A DNA stretch of 64,000 nucleotides from assembly GCF_964340395.1 (NCBI RefSeq), contig NC_135564.1:18895819-18959818 (forward strand), read 5' to 3'. The notes under the pieces are model-generated. The model searched no databases, was not told the origin of the DNA, and saw only the letters and a program-made list of their open reading frames with translations. This DNA is from Glandiceps talaboti. Its lineage: Eukaryota > Hemichordata > Enteropneusta > Spengelidae. The position numbers were made by a program, and so were the translations under genes. Shown one piece after another: positions 47,230-57,026 of this stretch (positions are counted from its first letter, which is position 1; every line of letters begins with the position of its first letter).

Positions 47230-47496
47230 TTGGCAAATCTTGCTTTCCTGGTCAAATATCAGTTTAAAATGACCTACAGTAATGAATTTACTTTAAATAA
47301 ATGTTTCATAGAAGTGTATAATTATCCGGTGGAAATGTTTAAAATACCAGATACTTTTGGTACATTAGTAGACATCAAGGTCGATTATGTTTACATACGG
47401 AAAGTAGTTGAAATGGTGTTTATTTGTTTGTTTGCAGTGAAAATAATTTGCATTGTTATTTGGTATTTCAGAACTTGCGATGATCAAGAAAAATAA
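47230..47496 (+). CDS. Hypothetical ORF with C-terminal hydrophobic segment
   Basis: 88 codons with a predicted membrane span near residues 62-80 (VFICLFAVKIICIVIWYF) and a short charged tail. I do not recognise it. Its position beside the virus-like block suggests a small viral membrane protein, but chance cannot be excluded. Confidence 0.25.
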   Translation: MANLAFLVKYQFKMTYSNEFTLNKCFIEVYNYPVEMFKIPDTFGTLVDIKVDYVYIRKVVEMVFICLFAVKIICIVIWYFRTCDDQEK

Positions 47497-47710
47497 TGAA
47501 ATACTTTATGAACTAACAAAAAACAAAAACAAATTCAAAAAGTGTGTAACAACCTGAAAGACACGTATTGCTTGACAAATAATTGAAGTAAGGTTTACCG
47601 CACAAGTGCTCGAATAGAAGGATTAGGAACACACCACTTTTGGACTAACAAAACGACAACCCACCTTTTTCAGTCTTTTAACTGTCAACAAAAGGTTTAA
47701 TCTACATTGT

Positions 47711-48220
47711 TTAATTTATATTAACAGTTGCATAATAAAAATATTCTTGTCCTGTTTCATTTGATTTTTGTAAACCATCTGATCTAATACAAAAAGGTAT
47801 ATTTAATTTTTTTAAATCGGCACGTATTCTTGACGGTAAATAATATTTCATAGTTATTCCATTCTTATCTTGAAAAGCCCCTATAAAAACACAATATTTT
47901 CCCTGTGTTTGATATACACCTATCACTTTATATATTTCATGTACTGGTAAATCCCTTCATTTTTTAACAGTTTGCTCTGTTAACGCAATATCAAATTCTT
48001 CTCTAGTTAAGTTATTATTTGGTTGATTGATTAAATTTTTAAATGCTTCAGTTGTTTTATTAATTTTCTTAGTAGATTTTTTAAAGAAATTGGGAGGAAG
48101 TAAAATATCTGTTAATTTATTAAGTATTTGGTTTATTGCCTCCAATTCTTTGATACTTTCCCATTCTTCGGTGGTCTCCCATTCTTTGATACTCATTTGC
48201 TCAGACATTTCATGTGTCAT
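47711..48220 (-). pseudogene. OB-like small protein, paralogue B (virus-like block)
   Basis: An acidic helical N-terminal part (MTHEMSEQMSIKEWETTEEW) is followed by a compact beta-rich domain: LPVHEIYKV, FIGAFQDKNG, KYYLPSRI, then GLQKSNETGQEYFYY. One TGA at 47957-47959 replaces the position occupied by TGG in the paralogue at 48351-48707, splitting the gene. The domain pattern suggests an OB-fold or ssDNA-binding-like protein (inference). A TATATATATAA block lies 10 bp upstream of the ATG. Confidence 0.6.
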
Positions 48221-48350
48221 ATATATATAATTATTAATATTTTTTTTGTTTAAATTAAAAAATATTATATCTATAACCTTTTATTAAGTGTATTTTGACT
48301 GGATAAAAAAATATACAAAATCAACTGAGGTTTTATCTTGTTTCACTTGT

Positions 48351-48707
48351 TTAAATATTAACACAACTATATTTAAAATATTGTTGACCTGTTTTGTCAG
48401 ATTTTTGAAGACCTTCTGATCTTATATAAAATGGAATTGTTTAAAAATTCTAACTGTTTATCAATATGTGATGGCAAATAATAATGAGCTTTTAAATTAT
48501 CATTTTCTATTTTACCTATATAACTTATACCAAATTTACCATTAATTGTTTTTACTTCAGTTACTTTATATATTTCATGTACTGGTAAATCCCGCCATTT
48601 TTTAACAGATTGTTCTTGTACTGCTTTGTTAAATTGATTGGAATACAACTTGGTGGAATATAATTTATTGGTTTTGTTAGATGTGATAAATTAATGTTAT
48701 GTCCCAT
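48351..48707 (-). pseudogene. OB-like small protein, paralogue A
   Basis: ATG at 48707 (MGHNINLSHLTKPINY). After a frameshift near 48655 it matches paralogue B almost exactly (SVKKWRDLPVHEIYKVTEV, then KAHYYLPSHI). A second shift near 48432 precedes GLQKSDKTGQQYFKY. Tandem arrangement with paralogue B on the same strand indicates local gene duplication. Confidence 0.6.
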
Positions 48708-48852
48708 TGTGTTTGTATATTATTAATATTTTATTTGTGTAAATTAAAAATCTCTAATCTTTTATTAAGTGTATTTTTATATACTACTCTCTCTGCCAGC
48801 TCTGTCAGACTCAAGTTAGTCAACACAGTAAAATAAGCCTAAAATACTTTAA

Positions 48853-49330
48853 AATCTATAAGAATCATACGTTTTAAAGTTATTGTTTTGATATCTAAAA
48901 ACTTTAACCCTTGTGTTATTGCATATAACACTTCATTTTCTTTTAACTCTATTTTAGATAATACTTTATTTTTTGTAAAAGTAACATTGATATGTTCTTT
49001 ATTTCTCAATATGAATTTTAATAGTTAATATTGTACGTTGTTCACATAATATTGAAAGCCCATTCAGAAGAGTATCGTATTCACTCTCAGTATTTAATTT
49101 AATACATTTAATAACAATGGTACTACTGGTTACTTACTTTATATCGTCCGTCATCGCTTCATTAGCATTAAACAATTTTAATTCAGCCTCACCTTCATGT
49201 GGTTTCAAACCAAGTACTTTAAACGACGTATCATAAAATAACTAAATATTTCCTTTGTAAACATTATAACTACAATACCATTCCCCTGAATTTAAAATCT
49301 ATAAGAATCATACGTTTTAAAGTTATTGTT
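48853..49330 (-). repeat. 39-bp direct repeats flanking a decayed coding remnant
   Basis: The stretch AAAATCTATAAGAATCATACGTTTTAAAGTTATTGTTTT occurs at about 48852-48890 and again at 49289-49327. Between them the minus strand reads fragments such as FKVLGLKPHEGEAELKLFN separated by stops, a gene too broken to assign. Confidence 0.7.
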
Positions 49331-49855
49331 TTCTTTCACTATTGCTTTTGTAACATCCAATTTTAAATGCAGTTTTGGATTCAGAAGGTTTAGTCTAGGA
49401 TCTGCTTCCGGTAAATAATGTCTGATATCAGCCAAATTAAATGTCATATTATTGTCATTATAAACCAACACATAAGGAACTCGGTCAGTTAAACCATGGT
49501 CAATAGTTAATGGTTTTTCAATCAATTCAACAAAATCTCGTGGCAATTCAAAAGTATAGAACTTGGCATCTCTGTTGCTATATGCAAAGCCAAATGGTAC
49601 ATGATGTTTTGTTACTCTATATTCTTCGATTGTCTCATCTATGTCATTTAGGTCTACTAAATTGTTGGTATGCTCATGTGATTGAACTGCTGCTGGTTCT
49701 AAATTAAATGATTTAGAACTATTTTTCCATTTAAAGACGAAATCTTTATTATTATTGTGTCCGGTAAAATATGGTGTGGGTGTGTAAACATCTTTGAGAT
49801 CATTAAGTGCATATCCTTGTGTTGCTATCGTACCTAATCCAAAATTTGATGGCAT
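49292..49855 (-). CDS. Virus-like block hypothetical protein, 187 aa
   Basis: Intact frame. The start chosen is MPSNFGLGTIATQGYAL at 49855, because the extra N-terminal codons to 49978 overlap the A/T-only promoter region and the divergent gene. It is rich in Asp/Asn and aromatic residues, with no membrane span and no known motif. A structural (virion) role is possible from its place beside the jelly-roll-like gene, but that is inference only. Confidence 0.6.
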   Translation of the reverse strand: MPSNFGLGTIATQGYALNDLKDVYTPTPYFTGHNNNKDFVFKWKNSSKSFNLEPAAVQSHEHTNNLVDLNDIDETIEEYRVTKHHVPFGFAYSNRDAKFYTFELPRDFVELIEKPLTIDHGLTDRVPYVLVYNDNNMTFNLADIRHYLPEADPRLNLLNPKLHLKLDVTKAIVKENNNFKTYDSYRF

Positions 49856-49903
49856 ACTTCGTATATAATAAATATAAATAAATATATATAAACAAAAAAA
49901 ACA
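49856..49903. promoter_or_regulatory. Bidirectional A/T-only promoter region
   Basis: 48 bp between two divergent starts, almost wholly A/T, with TATATAATAAATATAAATAAATATATATAA readable as TATA elements in both directions. Similar TATA blocks precede other genes of this block. Confidence 0.55.
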
Positions 49904-50524
49904 ATGAAGTTGTATATAAACAACAAATCTAATGATATTACTATCAGTTTTACAGAAACGCTGACTGGTTATAAACATATACGACGGTTGGAGTGTAAAC
50001 TATATAATTCCTGGTATAATATTACGAAAGAAAACAATGAAATTGCTTTTACTGTTGACAAAAAAACGTCAGTTAAAAAAGTAGAACCAGGTAATTAAAA
50101 TGTAGAAACATTATCACAAGCAATTGGTAGATTGAAAGTAATTAATTTTAAGAGAATTTTACCAACAGGAAAAACACAGATGGTACTTGGTGATAATGTT
50201 AAAGTAGACTTTTCAAAAACAGAATTTTGCGAAAATACTTGGTTTTAAAGAGAAAGTCCATCAGGTATTAGTCCAAACAAAGCAGATTTTCTTCCTGTGA
50301 CTGAATACGTAGTCTACTGTGATATTATAGATACACCTACTAATTACATCAATGGGAAAAGGTCTAATTATTTACAAATTTTAACGATACAGGATCGAGG
50401 TGAAATAGGAGAAGCTGTCACTTATTCATTTCCTGCGAATTTTCCAGTACCTATTAAAAAAATAAATATAACTAGTCTTCGAATTTGGGAAGCCGTTCAG
50501 GCCAAAAGTATTTTTTTAGTTTAG
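49904..50524 (+). pseudogene. Probable minor virion (jelly-roll-like) protein, broken
   Basis: One frame of 206 codons from MKLYINNKSNDITISF, with two in-frame TAA codons (50096-50098 and 50246-50248) and no frameshift. The C-terminal part (EYVVYCDIIDTPTNYINGKR, then SLRIWEAV) has the alternating beta pattern of small single jelly-roll minor capsid/penton-type proteins in Polinton-like viruses. It is the only clear gene of the core block on the plus strand. Assignment by pattern only. Confidence 0.5.
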
Positions 50525-50799
50525 CTGTAGTATTTTATAATTTTCGTACTTACAAACTAACTTTAACAGTTTATGTACTTTTATTCCATGTTCACATTAT
50601 TTTAATTGAAATATGTTTTCATTTATTTTAGAATATTGTTTTACTTTTCGTCAAACCAGAATTTTTTTAAGGATTATATATAATTGAAAGTCAAAATTTA
50701 TTTTTTGTTAAAGTTTTTTATTTTATTTTTTAAATTATTAAAAAAAAATTTCCAACGTTATTATTTTTTTTTTCTCAACCTTTTTTTTTTTGGCCGAGT

Positions 50800-51765
50800 C
50801 TGCACGTCGTGCTCGTACCCGGCGCCAGTCACGAGTATGAGGCGTGACCTTTGACATCCATTACGACGTGTTTCGGCGTGTGAAGCTACCATCATATTCA
50901 TATTCATCTTCAGGTTCAAAAGTTGACCTCTACGCTCAATGTGAATATGATGATAGCTTCACACGTTCATCATCAGATTCGAAGTCTCCCAAATGGGTAC
51001 GAACATGCATTCGGCAAATCACATATCCTTCATTGACAGGTTGAAATCATGTGATTGTAATTAATTTTCATTTGACTTGCGTTGATTTGCATGCTCTCTT
51101 TTTATTTTTGCCAGAGTATCAAATTTGCACCATGAACTATTGTTGTCATGGACCATATTTTTTTTACAATCAATTGCATTGACCCTCCCCTATCAAGGGA
51201 ACTACATACATTGTGATGATTGTGGTCTTGACAACATTATTTTGACAATTTGTGTAAATTTCACCAGTGTAAGTGTTAAGTTTTAAGTAGGGTTTCAAAG
51301 ATAGTGGCACTGTGGGAAATCACAAAATCCATGACACTAAGTGGCAAGTGGCCAAGTGATATCACCTTGTCACTTGATGTCACAGATTCAAAACACTCCC
51401 ACCCAGGCCGTATTGTATTACATTACTCATATAGGTGTTTTGTACACCCATATGACATACTGATATTTCATTTTCAAAGATATGGGAAAGGTATACTAAA
51501 CATCCAAATTAGTTTTTTATATGACAACAATACTTTGATACTCTGGCAAAAATAAAAATAGAGCATGAAAATCCACGCAAATCCAGGGAAAGTAATTACA
51601 ATCACATGATTTCAACATGTCAATTAAGGATATGTGATTTGCCGAACGCGTGTTCGTATCCATTCGGAAGACTTCGAATCTTACTGATGATGAACGTGTG
51701 AAGCTATCGTCATATATTCACATTGAGCGTGGAGGTCAACTTTTGAAAGTGATGTTACCACAAAT
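50800..51765. mobile_element. Foldback (long inverted repeat) element inserted in virus-like block
   Basis: Left arm about 50910-51125 (TTCAAAAGTTGACCTC...GCCAGAGTATCAAA) is the imperfect reverse complement of right arm about 51530-51755. The left arm also contains a nested hairpin (CGTGTGAAGCTACCATCATATTC with GAATATGATGATAGCTTCACACG, 50875-50965). A ~400-bp non-coding centre lies between. Right end falls inside the Cys-rich gene. Confidence 0.85.
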
Positions 51766-51961
51766 GTTTTTATAAATATCCTCACGAGGTATATTGAATC
51801 TTCTACATATGTTACAATGAATAATATCATACCAGATCATTTTGTCCCAAACAATCAGAGCAATGGTATTTTAGGCCAAACAGTGTACCGCAAATATTAG
51901 TACAATCACGGGCTACACTTTTTTGTTTACATTTTTGTTTACATAATTTACATACTTCCAT
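51766..51961 (-). pseudogene. Small Cys-rich zinc-ribbon-like protein, truncated
   Basis: ATG at 51961: MEVCKLCKQKCKQKSVARDC, then C...HCSDC, a stop at about 51834, and after a shift HCNICRRFNIPRED. Repeated C-x2-C and H/C pairs suggest a zinc-binding protein. The frame runs into the foldback element at about 51765, so the 3' end is lost or displaced. Confidence 0.5.
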
Positions 51962-51982
51962 TTTATTTCATTTTATTTTATT

Positions 51983-52393
51983 TTAAATATATTTTTTTGT
52001 TAAATAAACTAATAATATTCCACCACCAGCTAAATAAATATATTGATATAATTTCATATTTTCCGACCGTTGATAATAGTCACTAAATTGTGGTTCATTT
52101 TTGAGACGTTCAAGGTGTTTGCTTTAAGTTTTGATCAGTCAGAACCATATTTTGTCTCGCATGAACATCTAAATTTTTTTGTTTCGCTATAAAATCCATT
52201 ACTATTTGTCTATGTTCCAACCATACCTCACGATCTTTATTGAAATTCTCCAAAACTAAATCATGTCTCTTCAATTCTTTTTCATGTTCTTCTTTTGAAT
52301 CTCCTGAAGTGTCTTACCTAAATAACCAGCTCCAACAAAGGCAGTTGCATTTAAAACTGCTCCACCAACCATCATCGCAATTGCCGCACCCAT
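51983..52393 (-). pseudogene. Two-hydrophobic-segment virus-like membrane protein
   Basis: ATG at 52393 (MGAAIAMMVGGAVLNATAFV, hydrophobic), a charged helical middle, then GGGILLVYLTKKYI at the end. Two frameshifts (near 52310 and 52125) break about 137 codons. Glycine-rich membrane ends and a charged core occur in small virion membrane proteins of Polinton-like elements. TATATAATATATAAATATAC lies directly upstream. Confidence 0.5.
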
Positions 52394-52461
52394 TATGTAT
52401 ATAATATATAAATATACAAATTATTCTTTTGATATATATGATTTATATTTATCCTTTATAT

Positions 52462-52701
52462 TTATCCTTTGTAAGGATCAACTGGTAACATATTTCTTTG
52501 TTCTAACATATCTTTTTCCAATACTGCCCCACTCACAGCTATTGCAAGATAAGCAAACTTCTTGAATGAAACACTTGTTTTAGGACTATCTGGGGCCATT
52601 TTCACAGATTCATCAAGTATTAAACTATTAACTATTGTTAAAGCAGATGAAACTGCACCATCATAAAGACCATTCACAATCAGTTTAGTATAGTCTGTCA
52701 T
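52462..52701 (-). CDS. Virus-like block small protein, 79 aa
   Basis: Intact. MTDYTKLIVNGLYDGAVSSA, then a weakly hydrophobic segment (FAYLAIAVSGAVL) and PVDPYKG at the end. Unrecognised. Preceded within 10 bp by TATATATATAATATAATATATA. Downstream is the two-segment membrane protein on the same strand, with a 68-bp gap. Confidence 0.55.
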   Translation of the reverse strand: MTDYTKLIVNGLYDGAVSSALTIVNSLILDESVKMAPDSPKTSVSFKKFAYLAIAVSGAVLEKDMLEQRNMLPVDPYKG

Positions 52702-52757
52702 TGTGTATATATATAATATAATATATATAAATATATATAATATATATAAAAAAATAA

Positions 52758-53195
52758 TTATTCCATTTCAAACAGAGCATTATTTTCAACTGGTTGTGGT
52801 GTCACTAATTGTTTAGACTCTTTTTCACTTAAAAACCATTCTCTTTTATAATATAAACCAGCTACCCCAATTACTAATGAACCAAGAGTTAATAAAATCA
52901 TAGTATTATTAAATTGTGATCTGTTGGACGGTGGGGCGAAAGTGGGGAAAACTCAGTCGTTTCCGTTGTTTCTATCGACTGCTTCGACTGCTTTGACTCC
53001 CTTGTCTCTATTGGTTCTTTTAACTCTTTTAATTTTATTCTTTTTTGTTTTTTTGTTTCAGCTGAAATTATTGCAAATTTTTTACCCCATGGAACTCTAC
53101 CTAGTTTTACTTTTTGTAGTTACAGTCTCTATTTGAGTCTCTGCTTGAGGCTGTGCTTTAGTCTCTGTTTAAGGCTGTGCTGTATCACCCCTTTT
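52758..53195 (-). pseudogene. Basic single-span membrane protein, broken
   Basis: The readable parts in order are a Gln/Thr/Glu-rich repeat, LGRVPWGKKFAIISAETKKQ, a Lys/Glu/Ser-Thr-rich stretch, then MILLTLGSLVIGVAGLYYKR (membrane span) and a short tail ending ALFEME. Frame changes near 53105 and 52925 and stops interrupt it. No clear start codon remains, and its 5' side abuts the (TA)n tract. Confidence 0.4.
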
Positions 53196-53201
53196 TGACA
53201 G

Positions 53202-53202
<1 letters not shown>

Positions 53203-53288
<86 letters not shown>
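53203..53288. repeat. (TA)n tract
   Basis: About 42 TA units. Located exactly where the upstream promoter of the basic membrane protein would be, so it may be an expanded TATA-type promoter. Confidence 0.97.
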
Positions 53289-53291
<3 letters not shown>

Positions 53292-53393
53292 CAAAATACT
53301 TTTTACTTTCAAGTTTCAAGTCAAGTTTCAAGTTGTTTTTAAGTTCTTGATCAAGAACATGATCAACAACATGATCAAGTTGTCTCTTTTCAA

Positions 53394-53927
53394 TTAAGTC
53401 ATTCTTTTCAACTTTATTTTATTAAAGTCATTTAAGTCATTTAAGTCACTTTGCTTAGGATATGCAAAGTTAATGTTATTTAAAATAGTGAGACCACCAC
53501 TTGTCAATGCTAAAAGAGGACCATAACTGTATGCTAACTTTCCAGTAAGTTGTTTGAATTGATTTGTAACAAGAAAATTGTTCTTCAAGTCATCACTTAA
53601 TTTATTCACATCATGGACTGGAAGCACAAGTCCTACTAATTTACTAATCCCAAATAAAACCCCATTTACAATATTGTCACTTACAAGAGAACTGTAAGTG
53701 CTTTCATATATCTTATAATACTTTTCAATTTCTTCATTGTTCGCTTTTTCAATATATTCAAGAGTGAATTTTTTTCCTAAGAAAGCTTTTAATTGTCCAG
53801 GAGCAATGATACATAGTAATCTTTCTCTGTATTTAGCTATTGGAGACACATGTGAAGACACTTGTGAAGGCATCTGTTCTGGTATTGGTTCAACTGGCTG
53901 TAAAATATCTGTCAATGTCTGTTCCAT
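53394..53927 (-). CDS. Virus-like block protein, 177 aa, intact
   Basis: Start chosen at MEQTLTDILQPVEPIPEQMP (53927) because TATATAATATAAATATA ends 6 bp upstream; the longer frame to 53966 would use promoter sequence. Central motif AKYRERLLCIIAPGQLKAFL and a mostly helical second half with a hydrophobic GPLLALTSGGLTIL. Matches no enzyme family I know. Lies directly downstream of the ATPase on the same strand and ends in a simple Asn/Asp/Leu repeat. Confidence 0.6.
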   Translation of the reverse strand: MEQTLTDILQPVEPIPEQMPSQVSSHVSPIAKYRERLLCIIAPGQLKAFLGKKFTLEYIEKANNEEIEKYYKIYESTYSSLVSDNIVNGVLFGISKLVGLVLPVHDVNKLSDDLKNNFLVTNQFKQLTGKLAYSYGPLLALTSGGLTILNNINFAYPKQSDLNDLNDFNKIKLKRMT

Positions 53928-54009
53928 TTTGCTATATAATATAAATATACATTTTATTCTATACAAATAGTAGATGATAACTAACGCAATAAATAGCCAT
54001 AAAATATCA

Positions 54010-54615
54010 TTATACCAGATCTATACTATAAGGTTGTCTTAACCGAAACACTAATTTGCTGTAAGGAGTATATTTTAATTGGTTGATAAATTCACTAATT
54101 TCTTTTTTATTTAATTCCATTCCGTAGTTTTCATTTATCTCTTTAACATCATTTTTACTCTGTGTGTAATACAGAACAAGCATAACAATATTTTCTCGAA
54201 ATGTTTTATCAATACTCGTAAATTGTTACGTAAGTACCCATACGCTAATATTATCACAACGAGCTGAAAATGCCAATTTTGTTAAAATATTGACACGAGA
54301 TTTGACATCCTTCGTGAAAGCGCAGTCATCTAGTAAGATTAGACTTTTTGTATTTTTATAACACTCATACGCGGGTTCAATACTTTCATTTATTTTTTCT
54401 ATGTTGGGAATCATTATAATAATGTCTGAGTCTCTGTAAATAAATTGTTTATGGTAAGCTTTAAATTTATTGTTTATGAACGTCGGACAGATTATGATTA
54501 TGTAATCGAAGACATTCTTGTAATATGTTTGTAACAGTTGCATAACGAACTCTGTTTTACCCGAACATGTCGGTGCACTAATAAGCATATTGAAAGGGGG
54601 TTCAAGCCAGATCAT
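54010..54615 (-). pseudogene. Virion DNA-packaging-type ATPase (A32/FtsK-HerA-like)
   Basis: Walker A at residues 14-21 (APTCSGKT), Walker B at about 91-97 (SLILLDD). The short length (~200 codons) and N-terminal P-loop match the packaging ATPase of Polinton-like viruses. It would drive genome packaging into the capsid. Codon 130 is TAA (54226-54228); the frame is otherwise open to a TAA at 54010. Overlaps nothing and lies 9 bp downstream of the capsid candidate. The fold assignment is strong; the subfamily is inferred from its neighbours. Confidence 0.75.
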
Positions 54616-54624
54616 TTTAGAGTA

Positions 54625-55879
54625 TTAATATATAATAGATTTTAATTTAGATCCTTCAATATTGAGCTTGGCATCACTTATGATGAAAATACTTGCAGTT
54701 ATTCTTTCTTGCGGGTCTGTGGCTTCTCGTTTAATTTCCAGTTGAACTCCATCTTTTGTATTCATAACTTTCAGACCACTACCATGAAACGTATTATCTT
54801 TAAAACTTCTTAAATCAATAAACAAACAGTATTTATCCAGCAGAAAGTTGGCCTCGTTTATCTTCTCTAGTTTATCAATTGCTTTACCAACGAAACAACA
54901 GAAATCAGATACCATGAAATAACGTCTGGCTTCTTCCCAAAACTTTCTGGGGGATAATCCCTGTGCATACACTTTATTTGCAATACCTTCTATCATTACT
55001 GCAACAGAATTAATACTAGGATTAAAGAATAATTCGGTGTCTAACGCATTTTGTAGCTGTGGTTTGCTGAATAATATGAAAATCTCTTTCAAGCTTCTAT
55101 ATGGTATATTAATGTTCTCGTTAATAATTGTATCCGTACCAGAGAAGTTAATTGTTCTGAATGTTCGTAAAGAAAACTTTTACCACTGTTATAATAACCT
55201 TTAATTTCCATAGCTAACTTTGGCTCTGATTGTTTCATATTCCAGTTGAATATTTGTTAAAGTATAATCCCAACCATCCGTGTCTTCACTCACCAGGATT
55301 TGATTAACAGGGGCAAGAGTAAGCTCCCATTCGATATGACTACCTAAACTCGAAGGGTATACGGCTCCATGACCATTCGTTATAGGATGTAATTTCACGA
55401 GATCGATCGCATATTTTTTACTGTATGCCTTATGAAGTGCAGCCTCTCCTAAGAAATCTCCCCCACTGACTCCATCAATATTACCGCTTCTCAATTTTCT
55501 AAGATTTGCTGACTGAATTCCATACAGTGTTTTATTTGTTCTATCTGAAAAAAGATCTGTATACGTTTGTACTAAGTTGTAGTTTGTTAAATCCATTAAG
55601 ATTTCCCCCTCAAATTTTAAAACTAGTCGACTGAAACCTTGGCAGAAAGGTTTTGAACAACGAAGTTTTTATTATGACTTCTAGTTTAAGATCAAAAACA
55701 AGATTTATTTTATCTGTTAAAACAACAGTGTCCTCTAATTTTGGACACCTGGTATATAAAACTTCACCGGGTTTTGCATGATTTGGATTATACATTACAA
55801 CATGATGAGTTTGCTCTCCTTTACTACCAAGTGCATTTAGTTTTGAGTAATCACCTTGAAGTTCTTTATTGTAAGGCAT
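54625..55879 (-). pseudogene. Major capsid protein candidate (double jelly-roll type), frameshifted
   Basis: Three open pieces (55879-55610, 55596-55201, 55092-54625) read one gene of about 418 codons. Frame changes lie near 55640, 55222 and 55165; coding similarity continues through each. Visible patches: MPYNKELQGDYSKLNALG at the start, YGIQSANLRKLRSG, SHIEWELTLAP, TNIQLEYETI, and YAQGLSPRKFWEEARRYF. Length, beta-rich pattern and position next to the ATPase fit a double jelly-roll capsid protein of a Polinton-like virus. The copy cannot encode a full-length product. Identity rests on pattern and synteny, not a search. Confidence 0.62.
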
Positions 55880-55920
55880 TTTCTTATACTATATAAAATA
55901 ATATACAAAATATATATTTT

Positions 55921-56513
55921 TTATTTTCGTTTATATTTTAGTTTAAAACTATGTTTAAAAATCCGTTCATAAAGGTACACTGCTATTGCAGTTGCTAACA
56001 ACCAGACATGCTCACTTATAAATCCTACCACTTGTCCCGCTGTTTTTAAAACAAAGGATACAATAGAACCTAAAAACTTGTCTCGCTGCTTTATTACCGA
56101 GCCATTTCAATGCATCCGCAACACGTTTGATAACTGCTTTGACTGGCCCACCACCGCTACCACTACCGCTACCAGATTTGGTGGGTACAGCCTTCGGCAC
56201 TCCTATTGCAATGGCTATGGTAGTTATGACCAAACCGAGGGCTGTTGCCAATGAAACGATAGTAACTCCATTGCGTTTGAAAAGAATTGTCAGTTTATCT
56301 TTAATGGTGAGGTCTGGGTCTTTGAGTACTTCTTTCAAAGCAGATGTCTCAGCTAACTTATTGCGTAAAGTACCAGATTCTTTATTATATTTTAGGATAT
56401 TAATCTGAATTCTGCCTAATTCCTTTTTTTCATCTTGTGTTAATTCTTCAATTTTTGTCTGTTTTCCAATTCTCTTTTTCTGTCCTACAATTTTTCTAAA
56501 CTTTTGTTTGCTG
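55921..56513 (-). pseudogene. Virus-like basic/coiled and membrane protein, truncated and frameshifted
   Basis: Basic N-terminal part (KFRKIVGQKKRIGKQTK), helical middle, a membrane span near residues 87-112 (VTIVSLATALGLVITTIAIA), a Gly/Ser hinge and VADALKWLGNKAA. A frameshift near 56080 separates this from a second hydrophobic stretch (SEHVWLLATAIAVYLYER) ending at 55921. The upstream junction at about 56514 is repeat sequence, so the original start is missing; the first residues MTTNFC come from the repeat. Confidence 0.6.
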
Positions 56514-56514
56514 C

Positions 56515-57026
56515 AGAAGTTTGTTGTCATTGCCCTTAGTTTTAATGAGTAATCTGAATAATTAAATATCTTAAGTAATTAAACTCTATCTTTGGAATGC
56601 ACGCATCAAAGTCAATATATTTTAGGACATATATCAACCATAACAAAGCTCATATATCCTTTAAAGCCTGTTGATATGGTTTTAATTTTAATGAATGATA
56701 TGCATAATTAATTATTTTTGGTATTTAGGCTATTTCTTAAGAATTCAAACTTCAAATTTCAGATAATTTAGTACATGTATTGATGGTACAGAAGAGCATG
56801 TGTCATTTAAAGCTTGATGAAACTTATAAGCTATATGGTTAATTTGCATAAGATATGATTTTTTTAAATAATTAGACAATATGTCAACTATGCATACTTC
56901 ATATATAGTTTTATATAATTAATTTCCCAATTAAGAGGTACATGATATATAATTGCTACAGTTTAGAATTTTTCATTCTAACATCTATGGATTTGCCCTT
57001 ACGGGAGGCATTCAGTTTAAACCTGG
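56515..57026 (+). mobile_element. 3' half of hairpin-bearing element at virus-block junction
   Basis: Matches 28267-28799 and 34300-34735, starting at GCAGAAGTTTGTTGTCAT and ending CCCTTACGGGAGGCATTCAG...CCTGG. The 5' half (hairpin and microsatellite) is absent, replaced by the virus-like block. Confidence 0.88.

Noticed and set aside
49856-49978. N-terminal extension of the 187-aa virus-like protein
   Set aside because: It would translate the A/T-only promoter region and overlap the divergent gene start.
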